This document shows, piece after piece, positions 16,328 to 24,558 of a stretch of 36,753 bases of DNA (its first letter is position 1; every line of letters begins with the position of its first letter). The notes beneath the pieces are model-generated. The model saw nothing but the letters and a program-made list of their open reading frames with translations. It had not been told where the DNA came from and searched no databases. The translations under genes were made by a program, and so were the position numbers. Location of the stretch: the NCBI GenBank assembly GCA_903929755.1, contig CAIYVZ010000032.1:1-36753 (forward strand), in the 5' to 3' direction. The DNA is from an uncultured Acidobacteriia bacterium (GTDB lineage: Bacteria > Acidobacteriota > Terriglobia > Bryobacterales > Bryobacteraceae).

Positions 16328-17491
16328 ATGCGCTTTTTTGCAGCCCTTTTGCTGGCCGCCACACTTCATGCGGCCGCGCCCGAATACTCGTCGGAACTGC
16401 TGTTTCCGCTCGAAAAATGGCACAATCACTCGTCCAGTGTCGTCGAGTTACCGAATGGAGACCTGTTGACGGTCTGGTTCCACGGGTCAGGCGAACGCAC
16501 GGCAGATGACGTCCTGATTCGCGGTGCCCGGTGGAACCACTTGACGAAGCAGTGGTCGGAACCGTTCGTGATGGCCGATACGCCCGGGTTTCCGGAGACA
16601 AACCCGGTCCTGTTCCTCGACTCGCAGAAGCGGCTTTTCTTTCTCTGGCCGGTGATCCTCGCGCACCAGTGGGAGACGGCGCTTATGAAGTACCGGATCT
16701 CGACCGACTACCAGCAGGTTTCCGGCCCGCCCAAATGGGAGTTTCAGGACAACATCCTGCTGATGCCGAAAAACATTGTAGAGAAAACGAATACCCTGGT
16801 CGCCCCCCTGCTGGATATGGGGGGTAAGAGGGCGGAGCACGCCAAAAACCTGGTGCTCCACGCCAGGGACGAGTATTTCTCGCGGATGGGCTGGTTCACG
16901 CGGACCCACCCCCTGGAACTGCCGTCAGGCCGAATCCTGGTGCCGATGTATTCCGACGGCTACTCCTACGGGATCATGGCGATCAGCGACGATCACGGGA
17001 TCACCTGGACCGCGAGCGAACCGCTGGTGGGCGAAGGCGGCATTCAACCGTCGGTGGTTCGGAAAAATGACGGCAGTCTGGTGGCCTATATGCGCGATAA
17101 CGGTCCCGCACCGCACCGCGCCTTGGTCAGCTATTCGAAGGACGACGGCGTTTCCTGGACGCAGGCAAAGGACACGGAAATCCTGAACCCGGGCACCAGC
17201 CTCGAAAACATTCGCCTCGCCAACGGCCACTGGATGATGGTCTACAACGATCTGGAAGATAAGCGCCACTCGCTGGTCGCGGCGATTTCGGAGGATGAAG
17301 GCGCAACCTGGAAGTGGCGTCGCCATCTGGACGGCAAGCCAAACGAAGTGGTGGCAAAGCAGTACCACTACCCCAGCGTCATCCAGGCCAAAGACGGCGC
17401 GATTCATATCACCTACAGCTACTTTGTGCCGGAGGGGAAGTCCATCAAGCACGTGCGGATTAATGAGGACTGGGTCAGGGCAGGCGATTAA
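16328..17491 (+). CDS. secreted sialidase-like (BNR/Asp-box) exo-glycosidase family protein
   Basis: The 387-residue protein has a signal peptide (residues 1-17, [17 protein letters not shown]). It then has a six-bladed-propeller-type sequence with Asp boxes [18 protein letters not shown] and ISEDEGATW. Supporting motifs are [17 protein letters not shown] near the start and [16 protein letters not shown] in the middle. These match the sialidase-like family common in Acidobacteria and Planctomycetes, where true sialidase activity is seldom shown. Export to the periplasm or outside is likely. A CATAAT at 16316-16321 lies seven bases upstream of the ATG, so the transcript could be leaderless. 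The last 17 bases overlap the end of larB. Confidence 0.82.
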   Translation: MRFFAALLLAATLHAAAPEYSSELLFPLEKWHNHSSSVVELPNGDLLTVWFHGSGERTADDVLIRGARWNHLTKQWSEPFVMADTPGFPETNPVLFLDSQKRLFFLWPVILAHQWETALMKYRISTDYQQVSGPPKWEFQDNILLMPKNIVEKTNTLVAPLLDMGGKRAEHAKNLVLHARDEYFSRMGWFTRTHPLELPSGRILVPMYSDGYSYGIMAISDDHGITWTASEPLVGEGGIQPSVVRKNDGSLVAYMRDNGPAPHRALVSYSKDDGVSWTQAKDTEILNPGTSLENIRLANGHWMMVYNDLEDKRHSLVAAISEDEGATWKWRRHLDGKPNEVVAKQYHYPSVIQAKDGAIHITYSYFVPEGKSIKHVRINEDWVRAGD

Positions 17492-18224
17492 TCAGGCTCG
17501 CCACGTAACCCGCGCCGAAGCCGTTATCGATATTCACAACCGTGACGTTGCTGGAGCAACTGTTCAACATGCCCAGCAGCGCGGCCAGACCGTGGAAACT
17601 GGCCCCATAGCCCACGCTGGTCGGCACCGCGATGACCGGCACCGAAACCATGCCGCCCACCACCGAAGGCAACGCGCCTTCCATCCCGGCGCAAACAATC
17701 ACCACCCGCGCCGACGCCAGGCGATCCCGGTTATTCATCAACCGGTGAATCCCCGCGACACCGATGTCGTGGATCGATTCCACCTCATTGCCCATCACTT
17801 CGGCGGTGATCTGCGCTTCCTCGGCAACCGGAATATCGCTGGTGCCGGCACAGACCACCGCGATCTTCCCCTTGCCGTGGTTGATCTTCTCCCGCCAAAA
17901 GCGAATCGCGCCCGATAGCGGGAAGTACTCGCCGCCTGGAAGCTCGGCCATCACTTTTTCTGCCATCGCGGGCGTGGTACGGGTGATGAGAACGTTGCCG
18001 CCGTGATCCAGCAACTTGCCGGCGATAGCGACGACGTGCTCGGGCGCTTTCCCCAGACCAAAGATCACTTCCGGAATGCCGTGGCGCAGCGCCCGGTGGT
18101 GATCCACCTTCGCAAAACCGAGATCTTCGAACGGCATGTGACGCAGACGGGTGAGCGCCGCATCTATATCGGTGGAGCCGCCGCGAACTTCTTCAAGGAG
18201 CACACGCAGTTGATCTTCGGTCAT
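17475..18224 (-). CDS. larB: nickel pincer cofactor biosynthesis protein LarB
   Basis: The 249-residue protein is a LarB-type carboxylase with a C-terminal AIR-carboxylase-like domain (about 115-249). Segments are [16 protein letters not shown], the [13 protein letters not shown] loop, [45 protein letters not shown] and [17 protein letters not shown]. In the lactate racemase system, LarB carboxylates and hydrolyses nicotinate adenine dinucleotide to begin the nickel-pincer cofactor. No larC, larE or larA is seen in the window, so the partners must be elsewhere or the role differs. The start is an ATG preceded by a weak AAGTGA. The gene is divergent from mqnP/ubiA, with a 77 bp gap. Confidence 0.88.
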   Translation of the reverse strand: MTEDQLRVLLEEVRGGSTDIDAALTRLRHMPFEDLGFAKVDHHRALRHGIPEVIFGLGKAPEHVVAIAGKLLDHGGNVLITRTTPAMAEKVMAELPGGEYFPLSGAIRFWREKINHGKGKIAVVCAGTSDIPVAEEAQITAEVMGNEVESIHDIGVAGIHRLMNNRDRLASARVVIVCAGMEGALPSVVGGMVSVPVIAVPTSVGYGASFHGLAALLGMLNSCSSNVTVVNIDNGFGAGYVASLINRLP

Positions 18225-18301
18225 TCACTTGCCAACTTAGCAGAGGGTCTTCCATGGCCCGGAGTTGCCGTTCCGCTAAAATAGAGATTCCCACCCAAAT
18301 A

Positions 18302-19171
18302 ATGTCCCTGAAACGCCTCAGTATGACGCTCGACATGATCAAGTTTGAGCATTCCGTGTTCGCGCTGCCGTTCGCGCTGACCGGGGCGATGCTGGCATTC
18401 CGGCAGACGGGGAACTTCTCGGCGCGTGGCTGGGTCATCCTGATTTGGATCATCGTGGCCATGGTGGGAGCCCGCTCCGCCGCCATGGCGTTCAATCGCC
18501 TGGTGGATGCCGAGATTGACGCGAAGAACCCCCGCACCAACACCCGCCACATCCCCGCCGGCCAGTTGTCACGAAGTTTCGGCTGGGCCTTCACGGTCGC
18601 TTCCAGCTTGATTTTCCTGTTCGCCGCGTGGCAACTGAACCCGCTTTGCCTGAAACTCGCACCGGCTGCACTGGGCGTCGTTTTCTTCTACTCCTACACC
18701 AAGCGCTTCACGTCGTTCGCGCACCTGGTACTGGGATTCGCGCTCGGCATCGCGCCCGCTGCAGCCTGGATCGCCGTCTCCGGCACGCTGGACCCGCGCA
18801 TTCTCTGGCTCACCGCCGCCGTCATGTTCTGGACTGCCGGCTTCGACGTCATCTACTCTTGTCAGGATTTCGACTATGACACCGCCGCCGGGCTCTTCAG
18901 TATTCCCAGTGCGTTCGGGATCGTTCGGGCGCTTCACATCGCGAAGCTGCTGCATGTCCTGATGATTCTTTCGCTCCTGATGCTGGCTTCCCAGCTGCAC
19001 CTCGGGCTGCTCTCCCTCGCCGGAATCGGCGCGGTGGCGGCCTTGCTGTTGTACGAACACGGTATCGTGAAGCCGAACGACTTATCACGCGTCAATGCGG
19101 CCTTCTTCACCATGAATGGCTGGGTTAGCGTGCTATTCTTCGTCTTTTGGGCCGCTGACGTCTTGTTGTAA
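18302..19171 (+). CDS. mqnP: UbiA-family prenyltransferase (menaquinone, futalosine route)
   Basis: The 289-residue protein has about eight hydrophobic helices. It carries both aspartate-rich motifs of UbiA enzymes: NRLVDAEIDAKNPRTNTRHIP (from Asn65) and DVIYSCQDFDYD (182-193). Because mqnE follows after 21 bp, I assign it as the prenyltransferase of the futalosine route, which prenylates 1,4-dihydroxy-6-naphthoate. The sequence alone would also fit 4-hydroxybenzoate prenyltransferases. The chosen ATG at 18302 precedes the conserved KFEHSVFALPFALTGAML stretch; a longer reading would enter the intergenic region. A -10-like TAAAAT at 18277 lies upstream. Confidence 0.87.
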   Translation: MSLKRLSMTLDMIKFEHSVFALPFALTGAMLAFRQTGNFSARGWVILIWIIVAMVGARSAAMAFNRLVDAEIDAKNPRTNTRHIPAGQLSRSFGWAFTVASSLIFLFAAWQLNPLCLKLAPAALGVVFFYSYTKRFTSFAHLVLGFALGIAPAAAWIAVSGTLDPRILWLTAAVMFWTAGFDVIYSCQDFDYDTAAGLFSIPSAFGIVRALHIAKLLHVLMILSLLMLASQLHLGLLSLAGIGAVAALLLYEHGIVKPNDLSRVNAAFFTMNGWVSVLFFVFWAADVLL

Positions 19172-19192
19172 ACCGTATTTTGTGGTGACCTT

Positions 19193-20311
19193 ATGAACGT
19201 TCATTTTGAAGACCGCCGTCTGTTGCCCATCCGTGAAAAAGTGGAGGCGGGCCTGCGCCTCTCGTACGAGGACGCCGTTACCCTCTACCGCACCAACGAT
19301 GTTCTGGCCCTCGGTTACATGGCCAACCTGGTGCGCGAACGGATGCACGGCAATGTGACGTACTTTAACGTCAACCGCCATATCAATCCCACCGATGTCT
19401 GCGTCGCCAGCTGTCGCCTCTGCGCTTTCGGCAAGCAGAAGCGCGACCCGAATTCTTACACCATGTCGCTGGAGCAGGTCTGGGAGACCGCCGGCAAGGG
19501 CTGGAGCGAGCAGATCACCGAGTTCCACATTGTCGGCGGCCTGCACCCGGAACTCAACCTGGACTGGTTCTGCCAGATGCTGCGTGGCCTGAAAGAACGG
19601 TACCCACAGATCCACCTGAAGGCCTTCACCATGGTGGAAATCGGCTACTTCGCCCGCCGCGAAAAAATGACGATCCGCGACGTGCTCATCCAACTGCGCG
19701 ACGCTGGTATGGACTCCATGCCTGGTGGGGGCGCCGAAGTTTTTTCCGAACGTGTTCGCCGCATCATCTGCGACCACAAACTGACCGGCGATGAATGGCT
19801 GGAAACGGCCCGTATTGCCCATGAACTGGGCGTGCATTCCAACTGCACCATGCTCTACGGGCACCTGGAAAATGAAGAGGACCGTGCGGATCACCTGGTG
19901 AAACTGCGCGCGCTGCAGGATGAGACCAAAGGTTTCGTTACCTTTATTCCCCTGGCGTTCCACCCCGACAACACGGCACTTTCCCACATCGCGAAAACGA
20001 CGGGATTTGACGACCTGAAGGCCATCGCTGTGTCGCGGCTGGTGCTGGATAACATCCCGCACATCAAGGCTTACTGGGTAATGCTCTCCGCCCGAATCGC
20101 GCAGATCGCGCTTCGTTTCGGCGCGAATGACATTGACGGCACGGTGGTGGAAGAGAAGATCTACCACGATGCCGGATCAACGGAATCGCAGGCCCTGAAG
20201 CGCGGCGATCTGTTGCGCCTCATCCGCCAGGCCGGACGCGAACCGGTGGAGCGCGACACGCTCTACCGCCCAGTGACGCGCACCGAATCCGCGTTTACCG
20301 TGTTGGTGTAA
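19193..20311 (+). CDS. mqnE: aminofutalosine synthase (radical SAM)
   Basis: The 372-residue protein carries the CX3CX2C radical SAM cluster motif at Cys70, Cys74 and Cys77 (DVCVASCRLCAFG), preceded by the family segment VTYFNVNRHINPTDVC. GGLHPELNLDWF, DSMPGGGAEVF and the C-terminal GANDIDGTVVEEKIYHDAG are typical of MqnE/MqnC. YSYPEPE-like motifs are not needed here. MqnE joins 3-[(1-carboxyvinyl)oxy]benzoate to S-adenosylmethionine to make aminofutalosine. MqnC has a similar core, but the NRHINPTDVC...CAFG form and the full GANDIDG motif favour MqnE. The gene lies 21 bp after mqnP and is probably co-transcribed with it. Confidence 0.88.
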   Translation: MNVHFEDRRLLPIREKVEAGLRLSYEDAVTLYRTNDVLALGYMANLVRERMHGNVTYFNVNRHINPTDVCVASCRLCAFGKQKRDPNSYTMSLEQVWETAGKGWSEQITEFHIVGGLHPELNLDWFCQMLRGLKERYPQIHLKAFTMVEIGYFARREKMTIRDVLIQLRDAGMDSMPGGGAEVFSERVRRIICDHKLTGDEWLETARIAHELGVHSNCTMLYGHLENEEDRADHLVKLRALQDETKGFVTFIPLAFHPDNTALSHIAKTTGFDDLKAIAVSRLVLDNIPHIKAYWVMLSARIAQIALRFGANDIDGTVVEEKIYHDAGSTESQALKRGDLLRLIRQAGREPVERDTLYRPVTRTESAFTVLV

Positions 20312-20346
20312 ATCTCTTCCCGCCGGAAACGGTGTACATTGAATCT

Positions 20347-20955
20347 ATGGCGGTCGTATTAGATCCGGTCCTGAACGCGGAGGAGACCCCTCGGCGGGTA
20401 CGATTTACGCGCGACGCGGTTGACCACCTGCTGAATCTGGGTGCTTTTGCGGGCCAACGGTTTGAGCTCATCAGCGGAGATTTGATCGACAAGATGGGCC
20501 AGAATCCGCCTCACGCGTATGCGCTTAATCTGCTGATGCGGTATTTGGTCCGCCTCTTCGGGATTGAGCGCATTCGGTGTCAGTCGCCGATTGAGGTAGC
20601 CGATGTTGACCGTGAATACAGTTACCCGGAACCGGATCTGGTAGTGATGAGCGCGGCTAACCGGGAATACGCTCTTCGTCATCCTCACGGAACCGAGATC
20701 ACCCTTTTAGTCGAGGTAGCTGATACAACTTCCCACTTCGACCGAACGGTTAAGTCGAACCTTTATGCCCGCGCAGGTGTCCCGGAGTATTGGGTTCTGG
20801 ACGTCAGCCGACGGTTGCTGTACCTTTACCGTCACCCGGTGAATGGACAGTATTCAAGTTTGGTGAAAACAACTCCTGCCGAATCCGTGTCTCCGGAAGC
20901 CATGCCAGAGGCCGCCAGGGTGGTATCGGACCTCTTGCCTCCATTGAACGGCTAA
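20347..20955 (+). CDS. Uma2-family protein (restriction-endonuclease fold)
   Basis: The protein has 202 residues from the ATG at 20347; a GTG at 20332 is an alternative. It shows the Uma2/DUF820 core: FELISGDLIDKM, HAYALNLLMRYLVRLF, YPEPDLVVMS, TLLVEVADTTSHFDRTVKSNLYARAGVPEYWVLDV. The E...D...E-x-K pattern matches PD-(D/E)xK nucleases, but the biological role of this large family is unclear. A TACATT at 20335-20340 sits six bases before the ATG, and no ribosome-binding site is seen, so the message may be leaderless. Four bases of its end overlap the end of ku. Confidence 0.8.
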   Translation: MAVVLDPVLNAEETPRRVRFTRDAVDHLLNLGAFAGQRFELISGDLIDKMGQNPPHAYALNLLMRYLVRLFGIERIRCQSPIEVADVDREYSYPEPDLVVMSAANREYALRHPHGTEITLLVEVADTTSHFDRTVKSNLYARAGVPEYWVLDVSRRLLYLYRHPVNGQYSSLVKTTPAESVSPEAMPEAARVVSDLLPPLNG

Positions 20956-21800
20956 GCCGAACGCGCTTTCCGCTCCCGCTTCGGCGTTTCTTCCTCCGCG
21001 TCGTCCGCTTCTCCGGAAGCCGCGTGCGCCACCATTGGCGGTTTGCGCATCTCCAGACTGCGCCGCAGCGCTTCCATGATGTCGATCACCGGCGCGATAT
21101 AAGTTTCCGGCGTCTCCACCACTTCCTGCCCATCAATTTTGGCCTGAATCATGGCGCGCAGATTCGTCCGGTAAGTGTCACTGTACTTCTCGGGCTCAAA
21201 CTCCCCGGCGAGCGACTCCACCAGCATCTTCGCCAGCGCCAGTTCCTTATCCTTCAAATTCGTCACATCTGGCCGGAACTCATCCACCCGACGGACCTCA
21301 TCGGCGTAGTACATGGTGTGCAGGACCATGCCTTTTTCACCCGGCCGCAACACCACCACGTGTTCGCGATTGTGCATCGCAACTTTCGCGATGCCGAAGT
21401 AACCGAGTTGCTTCAGGGTCTCAAATAATAGCGCGTAAGGTTTTTCCCCGCCCTCGTCCGGGGCCATATAGTACGAGCTTTCCAGATAGACCGGGTCAAC
21501 ATCGGTGGCCTTCACGAACTCCTGGATCTCCATCACCTTCGCGGTCTTCGGAGCAACCTTGCGGATCTCCTCTTCCTCGACAACAACGTACTTCCCCTTC
21601 TCGTACTCGTAACCTTTAACGATTTCGCTGCGAGAAATGGGCTTGTCTTCAGCCTGACAATAGAGGACCTGCTTCACGCGCGAGCCGTCGTCTTTATGCA
21701 GCTGATTAAAGCTGATGGTTTCGCTCCGCGCCGCCGTAAACAAGCGCACGGGAAACGAAACAAGTCCGAAAGTGAGATGACCTTTCCAGGTACTAGCCAT
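20952..21800 (-). CDS. ku: Ku protein, non-homologous end joining
   Basis: The 282-residue bacterial Ku starts MASTWKGHLTFGLVSFPVRLFTA and contains KQVLYCQAEDKPISRSEIVKGYEYEKGKYVVVEEEE and LESSYYMAPDEGGEKPYALLFETL. It continues with REHVVVLRPGEKGMVLHTMYYADEVR and ends in a basic tail (PKRERKARSA). Ku homodimers ring DNA ends and recruit LigD in double-strand-break repair. Length and order fit the family core plus a short tail. The gene is divergent from ligD; with the ligD start at 21850, the spacing is 49 bp and both promoters probably overlap there. Confidence 0.93.
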   Translation of the reverse strand: MASTWKGHLTFGLVSFPVRLFTAARSETISFNQLHKDDGSRVKQVLYCQAEDKPISRSEIVKGYEYEKGKYVVVEEEEIRKVAPKTAKVMEIQEFVKATDVDPVYLESSYYMAPDEGGEKPYALLFETLKQLGYFGIAKVAMHNREHVVVLRPGEKGMVLHTMYYADEVRRVDEFRPDVTNLKDKELALAKMLVESLAGEFEPEKYSDTYRTNLRAMIQAKIDGQEVVETPETYIAPVIDIMEALRRSLEMRKPPMVAHAASGEADDAEEETPKRERKARSA

Positions 21801-21822
21801 GAACCCTCATGTTAGCTATAAC
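21794..21822 (+). promoter_or_regulatory. candidate ligD promoter
   Basis: TAGCCA at 21794-21799 (four of six consensus bases) and TATAAC at 21817-21822 are separated by 17 bp. Transcription would start near 21829 and give a leader of about 20 nt if translation begins at 21850. The -35 box overlaps the ku start codon, so expression of the two repair genes may be linked. Confidence 0.35.
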
Positions 21823-21849
21823 ATGAAAGCTGAACATTTCCAACCGCAT

Positions 21850-22617
21850 ATGTCGCTCGAAGAATACGCGAAGAAACGCGATTTCCGCAGAACTCCGGAG
21901 CCGGAACCCTCGGCAGCGGAGGCGAGTGCCACGCATTCGGGCCGTTTCTTCGTCCAGCGTCACAACGCCTCCCACCTCCATTACGACTTCCGCCTGGAGA
22001 TCGGCGGCACCCTGAAATCGTGGGCCGTGCCAAAGGGACCTACGCTCGATCCGGCAAAGAAACCCTTCGCCGCCATGGTGGAGGACCACCCCGTTGACTA
22101 CGGCGATTTCGAAGGTAATATCCCCAAAGGCAACTACGGCGCGGGCAGTGTAATGCTGTGGGACCGCGGCATCTTCGAGATCCTCGGCGAAGATGACGGT
22201 CTCGCTCAGATCGCGCGCGGCGATCTGAAATTCCGGCTCCATGGCGAGAAGCTCAACGGCACCTTCGCCATCGTGTCCATGAAGAACCGCGGCAAAGGTA
22301 ACGAGTGGCTGCTGATCAAGAAACAAGACGCCGATGCTCGAGCGGATTGGGATCCCGAAGCCTTCGCCTACAGCATTAAGACCGGCCGCACGCAGGAAGA
22401 AATCGCGGCCGATCTGCCCGCCAAAACGCACCCTAAAAAAAAAGTACCGGCCTTGACCCTGCATCGTTGCCGGGTGCAGTTAAAGCCCCTTTACCCGATT
22501 TCTTCGCGCCCATGGGAGCGCAGCTCACGGAGCAGTTGCCCAAAAGCGGGCGCTGGCTGCATGAGATCAAGTGGGATGGCGTCCGTGCGCTCGCTTACAT
22601 CCGCGATGGCTCGCTGA
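21850..22617 (+). CDS. ligD: LigD 3'-phosphoesterase module, zero-frame product
   Basis: The zero-frame product is 255 residues from the ATG at 21850, where LigD proteins typically open with SLEEYxxKRDF. ATGs at 21823 and 21799 are alternatives. The phosphoesterase domain (about 20-180) shows FFVQRHNASHLHYDFRLEIGGTLKSWAVPKGP and EDHPVDYGDFEGNIPKGNYGAG. It trims 3'-ends before ligation. From codon 196 the gene enters a run of nine A residues; beyond this the zero frame gives 57 non-family residues and then stops. The -1 frame continues into the ligase domain without a break. See the separate ligase-polymerase entry and the slippage-site entry. Confidence 0.8.
   Translation: MSLEEYAKKRDFRRTPEPEPSAAEASATHSGRFFVQRHNASHLHYDFRLEIGGTLKSWAVPKGPTLDPAKKPFAAMVEDHPVDYGDFEGNIPKGNYGAGSVMLWDRGIFEILGEDDGLAQIARGDLKFRLHGEKLNGTFAIVSMKNRGKGNEWLLIKKQDADARADWDPEAFAYSIKTGRTQEEIAADLPAKTHPKKKVPALTLHRCRVQLKPLYPISSRPWERSSRSSCPKAGAGCMRSSGMASVRSLTSAMAR
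22435..22443 (+). other. A9 tract at the ligD frame switch
   Basis: Nine consecutive A residues, read CCT AAA AAA AAA GTA in the phosphoesterase frame, mark the only place where the two halves of ligD join. A -1 slip here (or one extra A in the transcript) gives KKK-STGLDPASLPGAVKAPLPDFF, a normal LigD linker. The result would be one protein of about 824 residues. A9 tracts are known transcriptional slippage sites. A homopolymer sequencing error would look identical. Confidence 0.65.
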
Positions 22618-24323
22618 GCTTCTACACCCGCAATAACAACCGCTGCGAACGCCAGTACCCCGAACTCCAGATCCTGCCCCATTACGTGGACGCCGAATCC
22701 GCCATCCTGGACGGCGAAATCGTTGCGCTCGACGCGAAGGGTATCTCAAAGTTCGAACTGATCCAGCCCCGTATCCACCAAACCGACGCCCACTCCATCG
22801 CTAAAATGGGCCAGAAGAATCCCGTTCACTTCATCGCCTTCGACCTGCCTTTTTGCGATGGCTACGACCTCCGCCGCGTCCCGCTGGAAGAACGCAAGAA
22901 GGCTCTCGCCGCAATCCTGAAGCCCTGTCCTTTGCTCCGCTACTCCGATCACTTTGCCGACTCCGGAGAGCACCTCCTCGAAGCTGCGAAACACGCGGGC
23001 CTCGAAGGCCTGGTCTCTAAGCGCGCCAGCAGCCTGTATGAATCCCGCCGCTCGGCAGCCTGGCTGAAGCTGAAGCTCACCACTGAACAGGAGTTCCTCA
23101 TTGCCGGCTACACACCAGGCGAGCGCGACACTTTCGCGTCACTGGTACTCGCTTATGTGGATGAGGACGGCGCGCTGGTCTACGCGGGCAACGTCGGCAC
23201 AGGCTTCACCGAAAAGATGCTGCGGGAACTGCTGGCCATGCTGGAGCCCCGCACAATTCCGAAAAGCCCTCTCGACCGCGGCACGAAGATCCCCAAAGGC
23301 ACCATCTGGGTAAAGCCCGAACTCATCGCGCAAGTGAAGTTTCTCGAATGGACCTCGGAAGGCCGGCTCCGCGCTCCCGTTTATCTGGGTCTGCGTGCTG
23401 ACAAAGCCCCCCTGGAAGTGGTCCGCGAGAAGCCACAAGCCGCCGGCGAAGCCGCGCTCAAGTTCACCAACACCGACAAGATCTACTTCCCCGAACACGG
23501 TTACACCAAGGGCGAACTCCTGCTGTATTACGACACCGTCGCCCCGCTGATCCTGCCCCACCTGAAAGACCGGCCCCTCTCGCTGAAGCGCTTTCCAAAC
23601 GGGATTCACGGCGAACACTTTTTCCAGAAAAACACTCCCGACACCTACCCTTCCTGGCTGCGCACCGAACTCGTCGGCAATACGCGCTTCATCGTTTGCA
23701 ATGACAAACAGACCCTGCTCTACCTCACCAACCTTGGCTGCATCGACCAAAATCCGTGGATGAGCCGCATCGGCACCCTGCAACATCCCGACTTCATCCT
23801 GATGGACATCGACCCCTTCGAATGCGAATTCCCCAAGGTAGTGGAAGCCGCCCTGCTGGTGAAGGAAAAACTCGACGCCATCGGCCTCACCGGCTATCCC
23901 AAGACCACCGGTGGCGATGGCCTGCACATCTACGTCCCCATTGAACCGGTCTACACCTACGAACAGGCCCGTTTCTTTGCCGAAGTGATCGCGCGCCTCC
24001 TCGCCGCTGAACACCCAAAGCTGTTCACCACACCCCGAGCGCTCGAAAAGCGCGAGAAGGACCGTGTCTACTTCGACTGGATGCAGATCGCCGAAAGTAA
24101 GACCATCTCAGCTCCGTACGTGGTTCGCGCGCACCCCGGAGCCCCCGTCGCCACACCCCTGCAATGGAGCGAAGTGACACCCGCACTCCACCCCTCGCAA
24201 TTCACCATGAAGACAGCTCCAGACCGCTTCGCCGAACTCGGTGACATCTTCGAAGGGGTTCTGACAAAACCGCAGCGAATCGAGAAGGCTTTCGGGAAGC
24301 TGGACCAGCTGGTACGGCGGTAA
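22467..24323 (+). CDS. ligD: LigD ATP-dependent ligase and polymerase/primase modules
   Basis: The 618-residue part is read from a TTG at 22467, but probably belongs to a longer protein entering from the A9 tract. The ligase domain (about 8-310) has motif I HEIKWDGVRALAY (Lys35 nucleophile), ILDGEIVALD, GLEGLVSKRA and WLKLK. The archaeo-eukaryotic-primase polymerase domain (about 330-618) has YFPEHGYTKGELLLYY, LSLKRFPNGIHGEHFFQKN, the metal pair MDIDP and TTGGDGLHIYVP. The order phosphoesterase-ligase-polymerase matches the Pseudomonas-type LigD. No ribosome-binding site is seen before the TTG, which favours synthesis by frame change. It partners Ku. Confidence 0.88.
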   Translation: MPGAVKAPLPDFFAPMGAQLTEQLPKSGRWLHEIKWDGVRALAYIRDGSLSFYTRNNNRCERQYPELQILPHYVDAESAILDGEIVALDAKGISKFELIQPRIHQTDAHSIAKMGQKNPVHFIAFDLPFCDGYDLRRVPLEERKKALAAILKPCPLLRYSDHFADSGEHLLEAAKHAGLEGLVSKRASSLYESRRSAAWLKLKLTTEQEFLIAGYTPGERDTFASLVLAYVDEDGALVYAGNVGTGFTEKMLRELLAMLEPRTIPKSPLDRGTKIPKGTIWVKPELIAQVKFLEWTSEGRLRAPVYLGLRADKAPLEVVREKPQAAGEAALKFTNTDKIYFPEHGYTKGELLLYYDTVAPLILPHLKDRPLSLKRFPNGIHGEHFFQKNTPDTYPSWLRTELVGNTRFIVCNDKQTLLYLTNLGCIDQNPWMSRIGTLQHPDFILMDIDPFECEFPKVVEAALLVKEKLDAIGLTGYPKTTGGDGLHIYVPIEPVYTYEQARFFAEVIARLLAAEHPKLFTTPRALEKREKDRVYFDWMQIAESKTISAPYVVRAHPGAPVATPLQWSEVTPALHPSQFTMKTAPDRFAELGDIFEGVLTKPQRIEKAFGKLDQLVRR

Positions 24324-24365
24324 GTCCGGCGATACTTCGGGGATCTTTTTTTCCGGCAGATCCAA

Positions 24366-24548
24366 GTGGCGGGGCTGCTGGCCTCAACCACATGCCTGCT
24401 CGCCCAGGACGCCAAATCCGGAGGCAAGCTTCTGTGGGACTTCCAGACCGGCCGCGGCATCAGCGCCAAGCCAATCTCTTTCGCCCTCGAAGGCAAGCAG
24501 TAAGTCACCATCAGCGCCGACCGTGTCCTCTACGTGTTCGGTCTCTGA
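24366..24548 (+). pseudogene. relic of a PQQ-type quinoprotein dehydrogenase C-terminus
   Basis: One frame reads a short hydrophobic leader (AGLLASTTCLLAQ), then GGKLLWDFQTGRGISAKPISFALEGKQ. A TAA at 24501-24503 follows, then VTISADRVLYVFGL and a final stop. The block matches the C-terminal end of PQQ-dependent dehydrogenases, where GKLLWxFQTGxGIxxxPISxxxxGKQY runs on into V(T/A)xxAG...FxL. The internal stop falls exactly where the family has tyrosine (TAC/TAT to TAA). Only the last blade remains, so this is a gene remnant. It lies between ligD and the DinB gene. The family comparison is from memory. Confidence 0.55.
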
Positions 24549-24558
24549 GCGGGCGATA

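Noticed and set aside
16319-16429. A longer N-terminus for the topoisomerase-RecQ fusion from an ATG at 16429.
   Set aside because: It would overlap the signal-peptide codons of the divergent sialidase-like gene, and the extra residues do not resemble the family.
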